Shown piece by piece: positions 12,001-24,697 of a DNA stretch of 64,000 nt (its first letter is position 1; each line of letters begins with the position of its first letter). Position numbers and translations under genes: made by a program. The DNA is from Gorsachius magnificus (Eukaryota; Chordata; Aves; Pelecaniformes; Ardeidae): NCBI GenBank assembly GCA_034008185.1, contig CM067086.1, positions 29,533,007-29,597,006 of the forward strand, given 5' to 3'. Under the pieces are notes generated by a model. It was given only the letters and a program-made list of their open reading frames with translations. It searched no databases and was not told the origin of the DNA.

Positions 12001-15000
12001 TCAGTGATTCTTGACCTCTCCCATTTCTAGAAGCACCTCCTTGCCCAGAGGGCAGACATATAAAGCTCCCATTCCAGTCATCCATGTATCTCAACAGTGA
12101 TTCAGAAACTGCCCAACAGTGGTACATGGAAGGGGGTGGGAAGAAGAGAAATCACCATGTGGAACTGTGATTGTCTCTTAACCAGAGAAGAACTCTAGAC
12201 CTTTACAGCACTTAACTAAGGCACCTACCTTTTAAGCAGCAAAGTACAGGGAGATGAATACTGCCCTAAGTTATTAAAAACCAACAGTGAAAAGCCTTTT
12301 AATAGAACACAAAACCCTGTAACAGAATTACTCACTTGACTATCCCATATCCCAGGCTGACTATGATGACCAGAGTTCGAGCCAATGAGCGCTTCACAGC
12401 GGAAAGCAGTTCTGCCAGTATTACTGCTCCTTGAACTACCAAAAGCAAAGAGGATGAAGCTATGTTATTAAAACATAACTTCTGTTTTATTAACTACTGC
12501 ATGCAATTGTAGTATGAGAGCAGACATAGTTATTTTCAGAAAGTAGGCTATTAAAGTGTATAATTTTTTTATTACCCACATCTGGAGTGGGCTTTCAGAA
12601 AGATAGGTCACATAGCATAAAAAAAGCTACTGAAAAATTTTACATCCATAGAAAGTGGAGATAAGTGATCCAAAACACATTTATCCGTAAGATCAGCCTG
12701 GAGGACCTTCCAAACAAGTCAACCAACAGAACCTTCTGTACCATGACTGTGGCCAATCAACAAAGTCAGAATGAGGTTTTATTTGCAGAGTTTCATTTGT
12801 ATGCATCCATCCTAAAAACTCAAAACCAGTCCCCCAAAGTTTTATGCAGAGAGAAACACCTAAAATGGATGTATCAGGGTATGGGTCATCTGACATGCTG
12901 TCATGTTGAACAAGAAGTTTTATAGTCTCTTTCCAAGGCCAATACCAACTGTATGAAATTAATTACAAGCTACACTTAGGAAGTCCTATTTTAAACTGCA
13001 AGCCAGTGCTACAGTGAATACTCTCCAGCATCTAGCATTCTACATCCCCAAGACACTATGGAGTTAAAGAAAGCAATGGCATTTTAGATTTAGAAGAGCA
13101 CAGATCATCCTATTTACAATATAATTTTAAAAAAATGCAGAAACTCTGGTTCCCTTTTCTTTGTTCTTACAAATCATATACTTAATATGTATCTGACACC
13201 CCAATTTAAGATAAGCCATTAGTACTATGCCCCATCAAAAACTGCAAGCTGCAATTGCTACCTACCAGATTCCCCTGTGTAGCGGATATTCTGGAACTCT
13301 GCATAGAAAACTGCTTTCTCAAGCATTCCCAGGAAGATAACAGCGCCAATCCAGAACTGGATCCTCAGGAGATCCCGCCAGTAACAGGCTGACCATGCAA
13401 GCCATAGAACTCCAAAGAATACGTACACAATACACATCACCATGAAAAACTATTACACAAAAAGAAGCAAGAAATAGGAACCTTAGACACAGAAAAATAA
13501 TTTCCTTGTTTCCATTCCATAGTTGTAAGACAGCTCTATTTTCTCCCCAATTATAGCAATTTTTGAAGTTTTTATATACAAAAGCGACTAGAAACAAGCA
13601 TTGCTTCATCTGTCTTCTCTGGATTCGTTTACAGCGACAGTCTAATTTCTCACCGCCAACAACAGGAATCAGAGTCATTGAATTTCTGAGCAATTTCTCT
13701 CTTGAAGAGCAGTCTGCCAATTTACTCCCAGGCAATTTTTCTAAGGAAGATATCAAGTGCTACTAGCTTTCAAAAACTCAGATAAGAGCTCAGGCAAATC
13801 ATCAAGTACTAGACACTCTGCCCCTTCTCACATGTTATTCTATTCCTAACCTCATAGTACATTTGCAGTACTCTGCAAGTAAGCTTGCAAGTTAACTTTA
13901 CACACCATTCCACAGAACAGAGACAAGTAACTGATGCTTGTAATCCTTCCATTCAACTAATTTGACAACTTCTCTCAAAAGTTAATTTCCAGCAAATTCA
14001 GTTTTTGACCAAGCCAAAGATTTTTTTGGGTCAGCCAAAAACCTGGAACTGAAAAAGAAACCCAGACACTCATTTAAATATTATCATCTTGCAATTTTTT
14101 TTTTTTCCTCAGGCCCGCGTTACTTGCTTTAGAAGAACTTTCCGGGTACACGTCTCCTATAGTAAACAATAAGCTTGACAGCGCTGAGTTTTCTGAACAG
14201 CAGCACCATACCAGAGCAAGTTAAGTTTTCAAAAAGAACACTGAGATTCAGAGGGATAAGGAGAGAGTAAGACATTAAATAAATAGACGGAAGTACTTAA
14301 CCAAAGTATAGGACAGTAAAAATCAAGCAGTCTCCTCTTGCAGAAGGTAGATGTTTTTAAACCAGCAATTAGCTGCACAATCCACTGAAGCTTTCACAAA
14401 CTGAAAACACCTCCCCTAGGAGAACAGCTTACTGACCCTTACAGATTTTCACATCTGACTAATCCATGCAGCTCAAATGGTAAGGACATAGGCATGCTAG
14501 TTCACATTCACATGGTCCATTACAGAAACATTTTGACAGAGACCTTTTTCTGGACCTGCCACATGGGGATATTCACACTAGTGCATTACATGTCAACCAA
14601 GCTGCTGGAGGCTTTTTGCTTCTGTCAGGCTCTCCTATTTAACAGGCTGCTCACTCCTGCCAATACAGTCAGGCTAGAGACCTTACTTGTTATTGATCCC
14701 CAGCTGAAATCTGTCTAAACTACATAAATATTTAAGTTCTTTTATTTTCTTAGCCTCCTGGACAGACGAAGTCAACAACCTAGTCAACAACTCCTTTGAA
14801 TAAAAAGCTCTTTGTAGTTCAGTTATGCTTTCACTGCTAGGCAGTATTAAGGACCTCCTCATGGGGTGCAAGACAGCTGGTGGAGGAAGGAAGATTAAGC
14901 TGTAAAAGAACAAAGAAAGCAGAGACAACTGAAAGGGTAGCTGTAAACAAAAGCACAGAATAGCAAATTTTCTAAGATATGAGCTAAGGAGAAAAATAGC

Positions 15001-18000
15001 ATCAGTAAAACTGCTCATCAGTTTAGAGCTAACAATACTGATATCTTCTGATACCACAAATTGACAGGCATCAAGTCAAACAATCTAGACAAGGACAACA
15101 TTAGTAGTAGCACATGCAAACATCTGAAATCTGTCTGTTTTCCCTACCCTGCATTTAGTACAAAAGAAAAAAACAACAAAAAAAAACCACCCAAAAAACC
15201 AAAACCTCAAACCAAAGCACACCTTCTGCTAAATTATTTTTTCTGAGACAATGGCTTTGGGTTTCCTAAAGTATGGAAGGAGAGTATTTAATTGAGATTG
15301 AAATCAACTGTCAACTTCATAGGTCAAAGAAAAGCTGTTTTACTTACAATCATCAGAGGATAGTCCGCAAGTGAGAGATACTCATATGGCCCCTTCAGTT
15401 CTACTGTCACTGTCAAAAGACAATCAAATAACCAAATTGAACAAGAAACAAAAGAGGAAGGCAGGATAAAATACTTAACTGATTTTTACTCAAGCATAAA
15501 GAAACTCCAAATCTTCACATAGCTTTTAAATCTAACTTGCACTTTAATCAAAGAAAGTTAAGACTCATAACACACAAGTAAAAGCATGCAAGTAAAACCA
15601 CACACTCCATTACCAAGTAACTCATCGCAGTACTTAAAGTAAAAGTAATTTGTACTGGAGATTCATGTGTGACAGGGAAGTTTAGAAACACACACAAGTT
15701 AACTTTTTAATGGTATTTTCAAGCTTCTCTAAAGTTTAGATAGGTTATCAATGCACTGTTAGATATACTATAATATAATTTCAAGGTGAAAATTACAATC
15801 TTTGTATTCTACATAATTTGAGCTTTTTAATATAAATCACTGTGTTGGTCTGGACACTTGTGAAACACAACACCAAGCCTCAAAACTGAACTGCTTGGAA
15901 TTCTTCTTTACTTCCATCATTAAACTGACAGACCAACTGCCTTAGGATCTTCAAAACACTAACAATCACCTATTTTCTTATGATAGGAAAGAGTTGTAGT
16001 AGGTAATACTTACAATTATGTGAAGCAAAAGATAGTCTTAGGAAAATGAACCATACAGTATATATTAAAAGTACCTTAGAATACACTCAGACTGGTATAC
16101 ATAAAAAATGGCACTGTATTTTTAGCTTACTATATAAACAGCTATCTTACTTGTAAAGGGCTTATTTTGATATGAGGAAGGTGTTGTTTTCTCCATTCTT
16201 TTAACTTTGGTAGTAGAATCCTTCACAGTTGTAATTCCAATTTGCACAATAAATATATATGGCCCATCTCGCCAAGTTTTGATAACAGCATTCATTGCCT
16301 GAAAATAAAATGTCTACATGTAGACAGTGCATAGTCAAGATGACACGACAAAGACAGCACCTAAGTATGGTAAGTCTGCTTCTGTCTTCCATGTAAAAAT
16401 AAAGTTCATCTCTTCACAGCCCTAAAACTTGTTAATAAATATTTGATACGTAAATTTTAAATCTATTTATTAGACATAATACTTAAAATGCAATTGTTTG
16501 AATCCAGAAGAATCCTCAAAGACCTGGGAGGCAATCAGGGCTTATCTGCAAATTTAATACTAGCTTACTGCAAGAGTCATCTCAAAGGTACTGCAAAAGC
16601 ACAAAGAATTCAGCAAAGTACCCTATTCCTTGTTTTCAGTCTACAAACATTAGGACCAGAGATACTTCTTTCCTCCTGAAATTGTTTGGCAACAGCACAG
16701 CTACATATAACTCAGCTCCCTGGTGAAAGCTCAATTTTATAGTCTAAGATAGAAGAGATAGCCGAGAAGTAAAAAATTTCCATAGTAGTTATTTCCTGTG
16801 GAAATTACCACTGCCCCTGCAACAGCTCTCTTATAACGACTTACAAGACTCAAATCCTACTGACAAACTAACAGAGGAAGCTTGCACAGTTTTGTACCAT
16901 AAAACAAATCGGAAGCATCTTTGAGTTCCAGCACACAAAACTATTAATTCCACAACTAAAGAAGTTCTAGCTGACTCAGAAACTGCAATATTTACCAAGA
17001 GCTTTAAGGTTAAAACTAAGACTATATACATGTATGCCACCCACATGACCACTGCATAACTACCACAAAGACTTTTTCTGTAACAGTCTCTCCAATAGAA
17101 TTTCAGTATTAAGAGCACACATTTAAGTAATTTCCTGACTACAAGACCTAAAGCCAAAATAATTTTATGCATCAAAAAAGTTTATGCTGATATTGACTGC
17201 ATTGAAAAGACTTAGTTAAAAATACAGCAAACAAAATAGAATGGATATATTTTTATAGGTTCATTTTGCCTTTAAAATATGCCTATCTCTTGCTGCATTG
17301 ATTCCTTACATTACAGTTGCACACACAGCTATTTATGATTCAGCTTTAAAGTAAATGCCTCTGTAAGCACATCGGGAGTTAAATGCATTTTCTTTATTGG
17401 CACTCAGTTTGAAGTTATTTTGACAATCGTTCCTCTTTAAGGCTTGAACATAACATACAATAAAAATACTAATAGATTTGAAAAGCAAAAAAAAGGGACA
17501 ATGTTTTAAAAGACTCACCAGTTAAAGATGAAACTGAATGCTATCTCTAAGTATTAGTCACCACTTAAAACAGATCATATCAATGATTACTCTAAATTAC
17601 TATGAAAAACAAAATCTAGTTTTTAATTTATACCATCAGTTTGAATGGTAGGAGTTCTATTTTTCACATATAGAAGCAGCAGGTGCTCTGTTTCTATTAT
17701 TCTGGTTTTCCATGCCGTGCTACCTAGTTTCAAGCTAAAAAAAAAAAATCCTTGTGTCAAAAAACCAGAGAATTGCACCATCCCTGGAAATGCTACCAGA
17801 AATTTCTTATAAAAAGAAGTATTAATTAAAAAAGCCAAATTAAGAATGCTGGATTGCAAGCCATGTTTAAATTCAATATACATACAGTTTTATCTGCCAC
17901 CATTGTGTGATTTCCTCCACTCTCCTTCTTATCTTTTAAGCCCTTAAAGAAAAATGGAAAAATGGATAAATCAATATGCTAAAACCATCTCTTCCATGCC

Positions 18001-21000
18001 TACACTCACTCATTAGAAGGAAAAAAAAATAATTACCTCTTGTTTCTCAGGTGAGAGGGGCTCTGGATGAACAAATTCTTTATAGAAAATCTGCAAGATA
18101 CAAGAAAGGTATAGCATTTATAGGCACTTTATATTGACATGACATTACAAGAACATGTTCCAGTAAAGTTGATTATAAGGAAGGATTCTCTGAACAGCTG
18201 CATTAGAGAGCTTTCATTTCTCTAAATCAAACAACTGTCCATTTGTGGAGTGAGTCTTGAATACTTAGATTAATGTTTTGTCATTTGAGATTTGCTTTCC
18301 CCCCCTCAAACAACAGGTGTCTATTTTTAGAACTGGACCCAGAGACAACAGTATTGAAGTCAATTTCATTTTCCAAATATGAATCTGTTAGCCATCTCCA
18401 TTAGCAGATGAAGTCTACACAGACAGAAACAGGATTTGGAGATTTCTGCCTTAGCCTATACAAAAAAGGTCCCTAGATAAGTGGGTGCCTATTAGAGATC
18501 CAGATTTTGCCAACTCTCACAAACTATGGTGACTTCAAACCCAGTGAAACTGCTACACCACAAGAAAAAAGCTCAATAATCAGAAGGAGAAATTTCTGTG
18601 AAACTTCAGAGATTAATATCTGAGAGGAATATCTTTGGTTAAAATTTCAGTAGACTTTCCAAAGAAATTGTAGGATAAGTAACTTAACGACTTTTAAAAC
18701 CAGTTTCACCAACCTAAACATTCAGTTAGGTGCCTGAGTTCACAGCTAAACCACAAGATCTCTTCTAGAAAAGCAATTGAAAGTAGAACTGACATTTCTC
18801 ATTATTAAACATAAAAAGCAGGCAGCATACAGATTATTTTGAAAAACCTTTCAAGCCATCTTCGCATATCAAAGGAATTAGACACATGCAAACAGATTAT
18901 TGAAAACCCTTTTCAAGTCACCTTTTGGCACGTCTTTTTTCCTTAAAAACCAAACAAAAACCCCGCAACACTAGGATCAATAATTATGAGACATTTCCCA
19001 GTATTCTCTATCCACAACCCTTTGTCTAAATTGGAAATGGCTGAATACAGATGCAACACTGCACAGTTTGCCTTGAATTCTTAAATACACCGTTAAAGAC
19101 AGACAGCATGTTATACTGACACTATCATTAGTATGACTGCACAGCTTCACCTGGTGATATACACCCAGTGTAGAGCCTACGTTTGCACACTGCTTCCATG
19201 TGCTGTTTTGCATTGTCTTCTCTCTTCCATTTGATTTGTTTCAAACATGTTCTAGCACTACTTATTTTTCATTTTTAACCTGCTATCAATGTTTAAATAA
19301 CCCATTTCTCAACACACTTTCATTTCCATTATTATAAGTGAATGCTATCTGAGCAAAAAATGCCAGTCCTTTATCAACCCAATTTTTTTGGGAGCTTCAG
19401 TCTGCTGCCAGAGGTTCACACTTCACTAGTGTAGCCTTCTTTAAGTGAAACAAATTCAAAACACAGAACCACAAAAAAAAACCAAAGCAGCACTGAACTT
19501 CACAGTGGTTTCCCCCTGCCTCCCATGGTGGGCCAGATAGTGAATAGCAAGCCAGAAGTAAAGCAAAATTAAGAAGTCATCATCGCAGTTTGATTGTCAA
19601 ACAGATAAAAACAAGTACCTCTCAATCTGCAGTGATACTTACATAGGATGCTAACATATCTAACAGGAACTACCACCTTCTTTGTATATTGTATGAATGA
19701 ACAGGGCAAACTGTGAAGTTTCTACCCATACCTGAGGCCTAAAAAGCTCAGAGCAATTTGGAAAGACGATAGATGCTGTGGCATAGTATCCTGACCAACC
19801 AGGATGCTCTTCAGATGTAGCCCCAAAATAGTACTCTGCCTGTTCATCCTGCCAAACATAGAACAGAACTTAGGTTAGCATGCAACATATCAAACTTTAT
19901 CTCAGTAGGCAGCTGCAAGACCTGGAGAGCACCATAATTCCCCTCTGCACACATGCTTGAACAGAATTTAATGGGATAAAGGCCATCAAGACCACACAAG
20001 ACTATTCTTCCTCAAAGAAAAAACAGCGTTTGAGTAAGAATTAATACCTAATTAAAAAAAAAAAAAGAAATTGCAGTATTCCTGCAGTGGAGGTGCAGCA
20101 GCCAGCATAAACTTCAGGTCTCCACAAACTCTACATTACTGTATTAAAGATTAAAAACCTCAGTACTGTGTTAGGTTAGCAGTTACAACGGTCATAATCA
20201 ATATTTTAAGTAAACATGGAAAAGGTGTTACACAGTATAAACCACAGTTGTGTTCTAGCACATTTAATAGAAACACTATACTTTTTGTATAAATCACTAA
20301 TACTTGCAACGCGCATCCACGAAGAATAGAATTTAGACTAAACATGAAAATATTCCACTTTTTCTATTTGCTGTCATTATGCATTGTTGTAAATAACATT
20401 GTCATCTCTTAAACTCACACACTTCAGTTTAGAGCCAATGCACTTATTTAAGCTACTAGGTTTAAAAGAATTCTGACAAACACTTGCACCTTACCCAAAA
20501 CCCAGAAAAGTCAGTAATTCCAGCAAACTGATCAATTCCTTTCCATTCCCAATGATCCAGAAATTTGTTACCTTCCAATGGGGGAGCGTGTCTTTTATGC
20601 CCAAAGAGCAATGAGGATGCAAGTGAGACATCTCCAATCCCCTCACCCTCAGATCTGCTCACCCCTAAAAATCATAACCCATGTTTTTCCACACAATTCT
20701 TACCCCAAAGTTGAAGACTTCATTGTAGCAGTCAGAATATCTTAAGTACCAAGTAACATTGTAAGTTTGGGAGGGATCGCAAGCTTTTTCATCCCCTTCA
20801 ACTAAAAAAGAAAAAAAGCAGGTAAGAACACATAAGACACCCTCTGCCTGCCATGCTTTTCCTCCCATTCTGTGCCAAACTACCATAACTACATGTAAAC
20901 ACGAAACTGAAAGCAAAACAACAGAAAAACATTTTCCTCAAGTAATCCATTACTGTTCAGTGCAATAAAGAAGCATGTGGAAAAGAGAATTCCATTCTAA

Positions 21001-24000
21001 CATTACACAATTCTATTAAAGAGCTGAAGATCATTTGGAAAATTTTTGTTCTCAAGGCAATCAGGCGTATTTCAGCAACTGCAAATACCAAACAAGAGAA
21101 GAGCAGTGACTCCCAGTGATTACAATACAGAAAAGAATTTCCCTTTCCAAGATATGTGAGGAACATAGCAGGTAGAGAACACTAGGAACAGGTTAATACT
21201 AAGGGCAATTTGCACAGATTTAAATATACCAACACCATCACTAAGAACATAATAAAAAGGTAAGATTTTGCAAGACAACACCCCCACACCCCCAAAAAGA
21301 CAAACAAGCCATCTGTACATTAGCTGACTCTGTCAAAGCTGCAATGCTACCTAAAACAGCAGTAAGACAATCTTGCACTTTGATTTATTAGAGAACATAC
21401 ATGAAAAGTGAAACACAAGACTTCTCCCTCCCCTCAGGAAAGATTGTGTGATTTTTGTATTTCAAATCTCATTCTGAAAGCCCAATGAAGAAAATTTGAC
21501 ATTAAGAAGGTAAGCTTAACCCATAAACAAAATGAACAGTAATTATTCAGATTCTTGGAAGAGCCATTTAGATTATTATGTTTGGGTTTTGCTAGTCAAC
21601 AGACGGCAAAACCTTTTTGAGTTGACAGCATATTTCTAGTGGCTAAGAAGTCCCCACACCTTCACAGGCAACATTCATGTCAGACTAGACACGCACAAAT
21701 TTGTTACATGTACAGACCTTTTAATTAATGTTTCTATATTGACCACTGCAGGAAAAAAATGCAATTAGAAAAAAAACCCTGCCATGGAGTCTTAACTGAC
21801 TAATCTCACTTTAAACCACATGACTACTAAAGCAAGTATACATAGAGCTAAAAACTCAACAACTGAGTCTCTAATACCAAAGATTAAAAAAAAAAAAAGA
21901 TTGGAATGCAATCACTGAAAAATAAGAGTTTCCTTATGACATCTTCTGCTAAGCATGAAAACAAGACATACTTTCTCCACATAACCCTAGACGTTGCAGA
22001 GGGCACAACAAAGAAAACTAAGAGGCAACACAAGCACTGCAGTGACATGCGTAGATGGCAAATTCTTAGAAGACAAAGGCTCTTCTGACAAAATTGATCA
22101 AATTAGGAACCTCTCAAAAAAGTGCTAAAAAACCAGGAGGGATTCAAAAATACCTTTTAAATACCTTTTTACCTATTAAAAATAAAAAAATTATTGAATC
22201 TCTATGTTCAGCAGTAACACCAACTAAAGGTAAAACAGGCCATGACTAGAACAATCTGACAGTATCTCCAAATACCAAAATTACAGAAACTGCGAAACAG
22301 AAGTACTCTACAAGAAAAAAAAAAAAAAAAAAAGGCATCCATGGCATTTATTGAATTCAGCAACACGGAAATCTAAGGTCCTTAGCCTTCAAACAAAACC
22401 AGCAACATTCAACTCAAATGCAATCTTTGTACTCATCTACAGAAAGCGGGATTTCTACCATGATCCTAGACAGGAAACCAGATGCCTTCCAGAATAGCAC
22501 TTAAGAAAAGTAGTAGATAAAAATAAATTCATTATTGACAATACTGAACACCAGTGACAGTCTTCCAAGTCAGAAGCAGAAAGCATCAGATACCAATACA
22601 CAACACAAAAAAAATCAAGAAGGGGAAAGAAAAAGGGGGAGGAAGTAGAGGAGGAGATGCAGGTGCTCATCGAAAACATGAATAACCCATGAGCAGTCAT
22701 GTTTGGCAAGAAAGGTCATATTTTCCACAAAAACACCACCGAGCAGATAGAAGAGGCAACAGCGAATAAAAGAGATCAGTTTCCACACAGACACAGGCAG
22801 AAAAGAAACAGTATGTAAAGTTGAAGCTTCCCAGTATCAGATGCAGTTTTAAGTGTCATCTAGGCTGAGAAACTGAAATTAAGTTCCTAGCCTTTCAGTC
22901 ACTGAAAGAGGAAGGAACATTACCTAAATTCATGTAAATCTTTTAATCACACTGATATGTAAAACTGGTATCTTCACTAAGAATTTTAAGGCTTAATGCC
23001 TGTTTAAAAGCTGACAGCACCGTGTAGTTGAAGACCACATCAAGGGCCAGGAGATCAGATTTTTACTGTCAGATCTACCACAAACCTGTCCTGCAACAAA
23101 CAGATTTTATTTTCTCTCTGTCTTAGTTCCTACCTTCTCTTGGTTATTTCAGCTGTATACCTCATGACCAGACTTAGCACACACTTCACTGCAGGGACCC
23201 ACATGGGGCACAGGGTGCCGCGTTAGTACAAGTACGCTATTTCTATTAAACTTCAGACAAGAAATCCTAACACCTACCAAAGCTCCAAATGCCCTTTCAA
23301 ACCCCTCCCTCCAAGCATCAGATTTTTACATTTCAATCCTGCAGTGGCACACTTGGCAATTGTCTTGCTGCAAGCCACAAAACTCAGCATTTGAGTTACA
23401 CTTCACACCTGGAAAAACCTTAACCCTGATGTGAAGGATCTTCACTAACAACCACTTTAATACTAGCTTCCTATTTCAGATTCATGTGGGATGGAGGCAT
23501 TTTAACAAACTCCCTTTGAAACACTGTCCTAGGAAGGGCAGCTATCTGAAATTAAACCTGAAAAACAGTAAGAACTAAACATAATAGAGCACAGCAATAT
23601 GCTATTTCATCAAGAAGCATCAGCTAGTCCTCATGATACCTTAATTTTCTCAGTTAAAAAAAGAGCACAACTGCAGCAACTAAGTGTTGAAGGAACAAAG
23701 GCACAGATCCCATTAATTGTCTCTAAAGTGGTTTTTATTTCCTTGTTTGACACAAGTGCAGAAAGGCATTCACAGTCACTGTAACTGTATAACTACCCAA
23801 TTAGCTGCTGGAGATCTAACAGCTTCCCCACCACCACAGTAAGAACTAGTGCAAACAACCCCTTAAAGTGCTCAAAGTGCATGGGAAAGATTTCAAGCCT
23901 TTCTCAATCAGCTAGTCACTTCCACAAGACACCTACATCATCTAGTTGCCATCTAAATTCCGTCCTCATGTTCACGGATAAGAGGGTATTTTACAGAAAC

Positions 24001-24697
24001 TCTCTTTTGGGCAGTAACCTGCATAACTCATAGCCCTGGCCCCATCAGCAAAGAGCAAATAACCAGAAAGAACAGGAAGGTTGCAAACATGTTTGCTCTG
24101 TAGTGCACTCACACACTGTGATCAGAAGAGAACAGCTCTCAGGAGAGCTCTGCCACAGTGTGCAATGACATTCCCTTACCACTCCCAGAAGCACTCAGTT
24201 AAAAAGGAACAGGGCTTCAAAAAATACTGCCTCCTGCATGCTGGCATCAGTCACCCTGCAATACAAACAGCCTCTGTCCCAGTTCCAGCTGGAGAAATTT
24301 AGCATATCTTAAGTAGGGAAAGCACACTTCACAGTAAGGCTCAGCACATCATAAGCCTGATTACCCACTGTGTGAAATGCAGCCGTGCTCCCATTGCCCA
24401 TCTTGCCCTCATCACAGAGGGCCTGAACAGAACACAACAGGGAAGCTTCAAGGCTGTTAACACAGCCAACCATATCAGGGCTACAGCTTTCATCCAGTGC
24501 TAGGAGATTAGCTGTCACAGCCATCAGTGCAGTTAAACACTTCATAGGGTTTTGAGTCCCAAATGTTACCGGGGGGGGGGGGGGGGGGGATGTCCAACAG
24601 CAGGCAGAGAGAGCAGGTTAATCCCTCATAACCACTTACATCTCAGGAAAATGGTGGTGTTGCTGAAGAGAATCTTCCCAAAGTTAAACTTCTTCCC
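3002..24697 (-). CDS. TMEM87A: TMEM87A, Golgi GOLD-domain seven-transmembrane protein (18 exons; first exon not found)
   Basis: The exons join in frame into 507 codons and a stop. The N-terminal half (first ~170 residues here) is a luminal GOLD-like domain with the cysteine-bearing motif SDCYNE and N-glycosylation sequons (NTT, NVT, NCS). It is followed by seven hydrophobic helices (exons 8-14, beginning [13 protein letters not shown]) and an acidic cytoplasmic tail ([13 protein letters not shown] ... ERSKME). This matches the vertebrate TMEM87A family (about 555 residues), a Golgi membrane protein reported as a cation channel/Golgi pH regulator and as a mechanosensation component (Elkin1). 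The initiator and signal peptide belong to a first exon that should lie near the CpG island but is not recognisable, perhaps lost in a GC-rich assembly gap. One intron (9211-10851) is U12-type AT-AC. The gene is head-to-head with GANC. Identity is very sure; the 5' end is incomplete. Confidence 0.95.
3384..3414 (-). CDS. TMEM87A: TMEM87A coding exon 18 (31 bases)
   Basis: A micro-sized exon encoding [10 protein letters not shown]. Acceptor TCCTCACAG after a long pyrimidine tract (poly-A/G on the plus strand), donor GTCAGTAAA. The phase fits both neighbours. Confidence 0.93.
4689..4744 (-). CDS. TMEM87A: TMEM87A coding exon 17, tandem acceptor
   Basis: Encodes (Q)[17 protein letters not shown]. 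The acceptor is a NAGNAG tandem, TTGTAG|CAG|GAG: use of the first site adds one glutamine, use of the second starts the exon at 4741. Both keep the frame. Donor GTGAGTATT; leaves phase 2. Confidence 0.94.
5926..5987 (-). CDS. TMEM87A: TMEM87A coding exon 16
   Basis: Encodes [20 protein letters not shown] then S in the cytoplasmic tail. Acceptor TTGTCTTCAG, donor GTGAGTATCC; returns to phase 0. Confidence 0.94.
6061..6211 (+). repeat. CR1 LINE 3' end fragment
   Basis: Sense-strand CR1 tail: 'GAGGCTGTGGAATCTCCATCC', then 'GTGACCCTCCTTGAGCAGG' and 'AGGTCCCTTCCAACCTCAAC', the classic avian CR1 3' sequence. It lies in a TMEM87A intron, antisense to the gene, 5'-truncated as usual. Confidence 0.9.
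7100..7173 (-). CDS. TMEM87A: TMEM87A coding exon 15
   Basis: Encodes [20 protein letters not shown] then LKESF, the acidic start of the cytoplasmic tail. Acceptor CCTCCTAAAG, donor GTAAGAGA; leaves phase 1. Confidence 0.96.
7532..7635 (-). CDS. TMEM87A: TMEM87A coding exon 14 (last TM helix)
   Basis: Encodes [20 protein letters not shown] then [14 protein letters not shown]. Acceptor CCTTGACAG. The donor is the weak AAAG|GTTCAG, but the frame and the conserved NNQR/FAFSPL junction require it. Leaves phase 2. Confidence 0.94.
7895..7953 (-). CDS. TMEM87A: TMEM87A coding exon 13
   Basis: Encodes [20 protein letters not shown]. Acceptor CTTGTAG, donor GTGAGTTT; returns to phase 0. Confidence 0.95.
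9102..9210 (-). CDS. TMEM87A: TMEM87A coding exon 12
   Basis: Encodes [20 protein letters not shown] and [16 protein letters not shown], the intracellular loop and the start of the next helix. It follows an AC acceptor (U12 intron) and ends at an ordinary GTAAGCAG donor, phase 1. Near-identical to vertebrate TMEM87A. Confidence 0.95.
9211..10851 (-). other. TMEM87A: U12-type AT-AC intron of TMEM87A
   Basis: On the minus strand the intron begins ATATCCTTT (10843-10851) and ends TTTCTGTAC (9211-9219). A perfect U12 branch site, TTCCTTGAC, lies at 9220-9228, so the branch adenosine sits about 10 bases from the AC end, the spacing expected of minor-spliceosome introns. No polypyrimidine tract plus AG is placed to give the same exon. 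The intron is phase 0 and about 1.64 kb. Confidence 0.88.
10852..10923 (-). CDS. TMEM87A: TMEM87A coding exon 11, bounded by a U12 AT-AC intron
   Basis: Twenty-four codons, [20 protein letters not shown] then IILW, a transmembrane helix. Acceptor side is an ordinary TTTTTCAG. After TGG there is no GT; the intron begins ATATCCTTT, the consensus of a U12-type AT-AC donor. Ending here makes the next exon read on in frame as IFISLTQTM. Confidence 0.88.
11453..11546 (-). CDS. TMEM87A: TMEM87A coding exon 10
   Basis: Encodes [20 protein letters not shown] then [12 protein letters not shown]. Acceptor TTTCCTACAG, donor GTCAGTAA; 94 bases return the frame to phase 0. The choice of GTCAGT as donor is fixed by the frame of the following exon. 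Confidence 0.93.
12336..12435 (-). CDS. TMEM87A: TMEM87A coding exon 9
   Basis: Encodes [20 protein letters not shown] and [13 protein letters not shown], a transmembrane helix and loop. Acceptor TTTTGGTAG, donor GTGAGT; leaves phase 2. Confidence 0.96.
13266..13449 (-). CDS. TMEM87A: TMEM87A coding exon 8 (TM1-TM2)
   Basis: Encodes [20 protein letters not shown], then [20 protein letters not shown] and [11 protein letters not shown]: two hydrophobic helices. Near-identical to vertebrate TMEM87A. Acceptor GTGTAATAG, donor GTAGGTAGC; leaves phase 1. Confidence 0.97.
15348..15409 (-). CDS. TMEM87A: TMEM87A coding exon 7
   Basis: Encodes [20 protein letters not shown] plus I, the linker from the luminal domain to the first transmembrane helix. 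Acceptor TTTTGACAG, donor GTAAGTAAAA; returns to phase 0. Confidence 0.95.
16151..16298 (-). CDS. TMEM87A: TMEM87A coding exon 6
   Basis: Encodes [20 protein letters not shown] and onward to SYQNKPFT, the last strands of the GOLD-like domain. Acceptor ATTTTCAG, donor GTAAGATAG; leaves phase 1. The [12 protein letters not shown] core is strongly family-like. Confidence 0.94.
18037..18090 (-). CDS. TMEM87A: TMEM87A coding exon 5
   Basis: Eighteen codons, phase 0 at both ends, encoding [18 protein letters not shown]. Acceptor TATCTTGCAG, donor GTAATT. Being a multiple of three, it could be skipped without a frameshift. Confidence 0.85.
19732..19848 (-). CDS. TMEM87A: TMEM87A coding exon 4
   Basis: Thirty-nine codons in phase 0, from DEQAEYYFG to [11 protein letters not shown], within the luminal domain. 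Acceptor GTTTGGCAG, donor GTATGG. The NCSELF segment is the family landmark. Confidence 0.93.
20704..20801 (-). CDS. TMEM87A: TMEM87A coding exon 3
   Basis: Encodes [20 protein letters not shown] and continues to [11 protein letters not shown]. Acceptor TTTTTTAG, donor GTAAGAATTG; 98 bases restore phase 0. The CDPS and SDCYNE cysteines are conserved in the family and NVT is a sequon. Confidence 0.95.
22315..22333. repeat. A19 homopolymer
   Basis: Nineteen adenines in TMEM87A intron 2 (between exons 2 and 3). No retroposon body was recognised upstream. Confidence 0.8.
24571..24589. repeat. G19 homopolymer
   Basis: Nineteen guanines in TMEM87A intron 1, 50 bases from the exon 2 donor. It is either a G-quadruplex-forming run or a sequencing/assembly artefact of the kind seen at GC-rich loci. 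Confidence 0.85.
24640..24697 (-). CDS. TMEM87A: TMEM87A coding exon 2
   Basis: Encodes [19 protein letters not shown], start of the luminal GOLD-like domain. The acceptor (CCTTTGCAG) lies at the high-coordinate end and the donor GTAAGTGG at the low end. Enters in phase 0 and leaves one base of the next codon. A glycosylation sequon, NTT, is present. Confidence 0.93.

Noticed and set aside
20462..20662. Possible extra TMEM87A exon on the minus strand between exons 3 and 4
   Set aside because: A donor-like GTAAGG exists, but no polypyrimidine acceptor fits, and exons 3 and 4 already join in phase 0 with family-like sequence.
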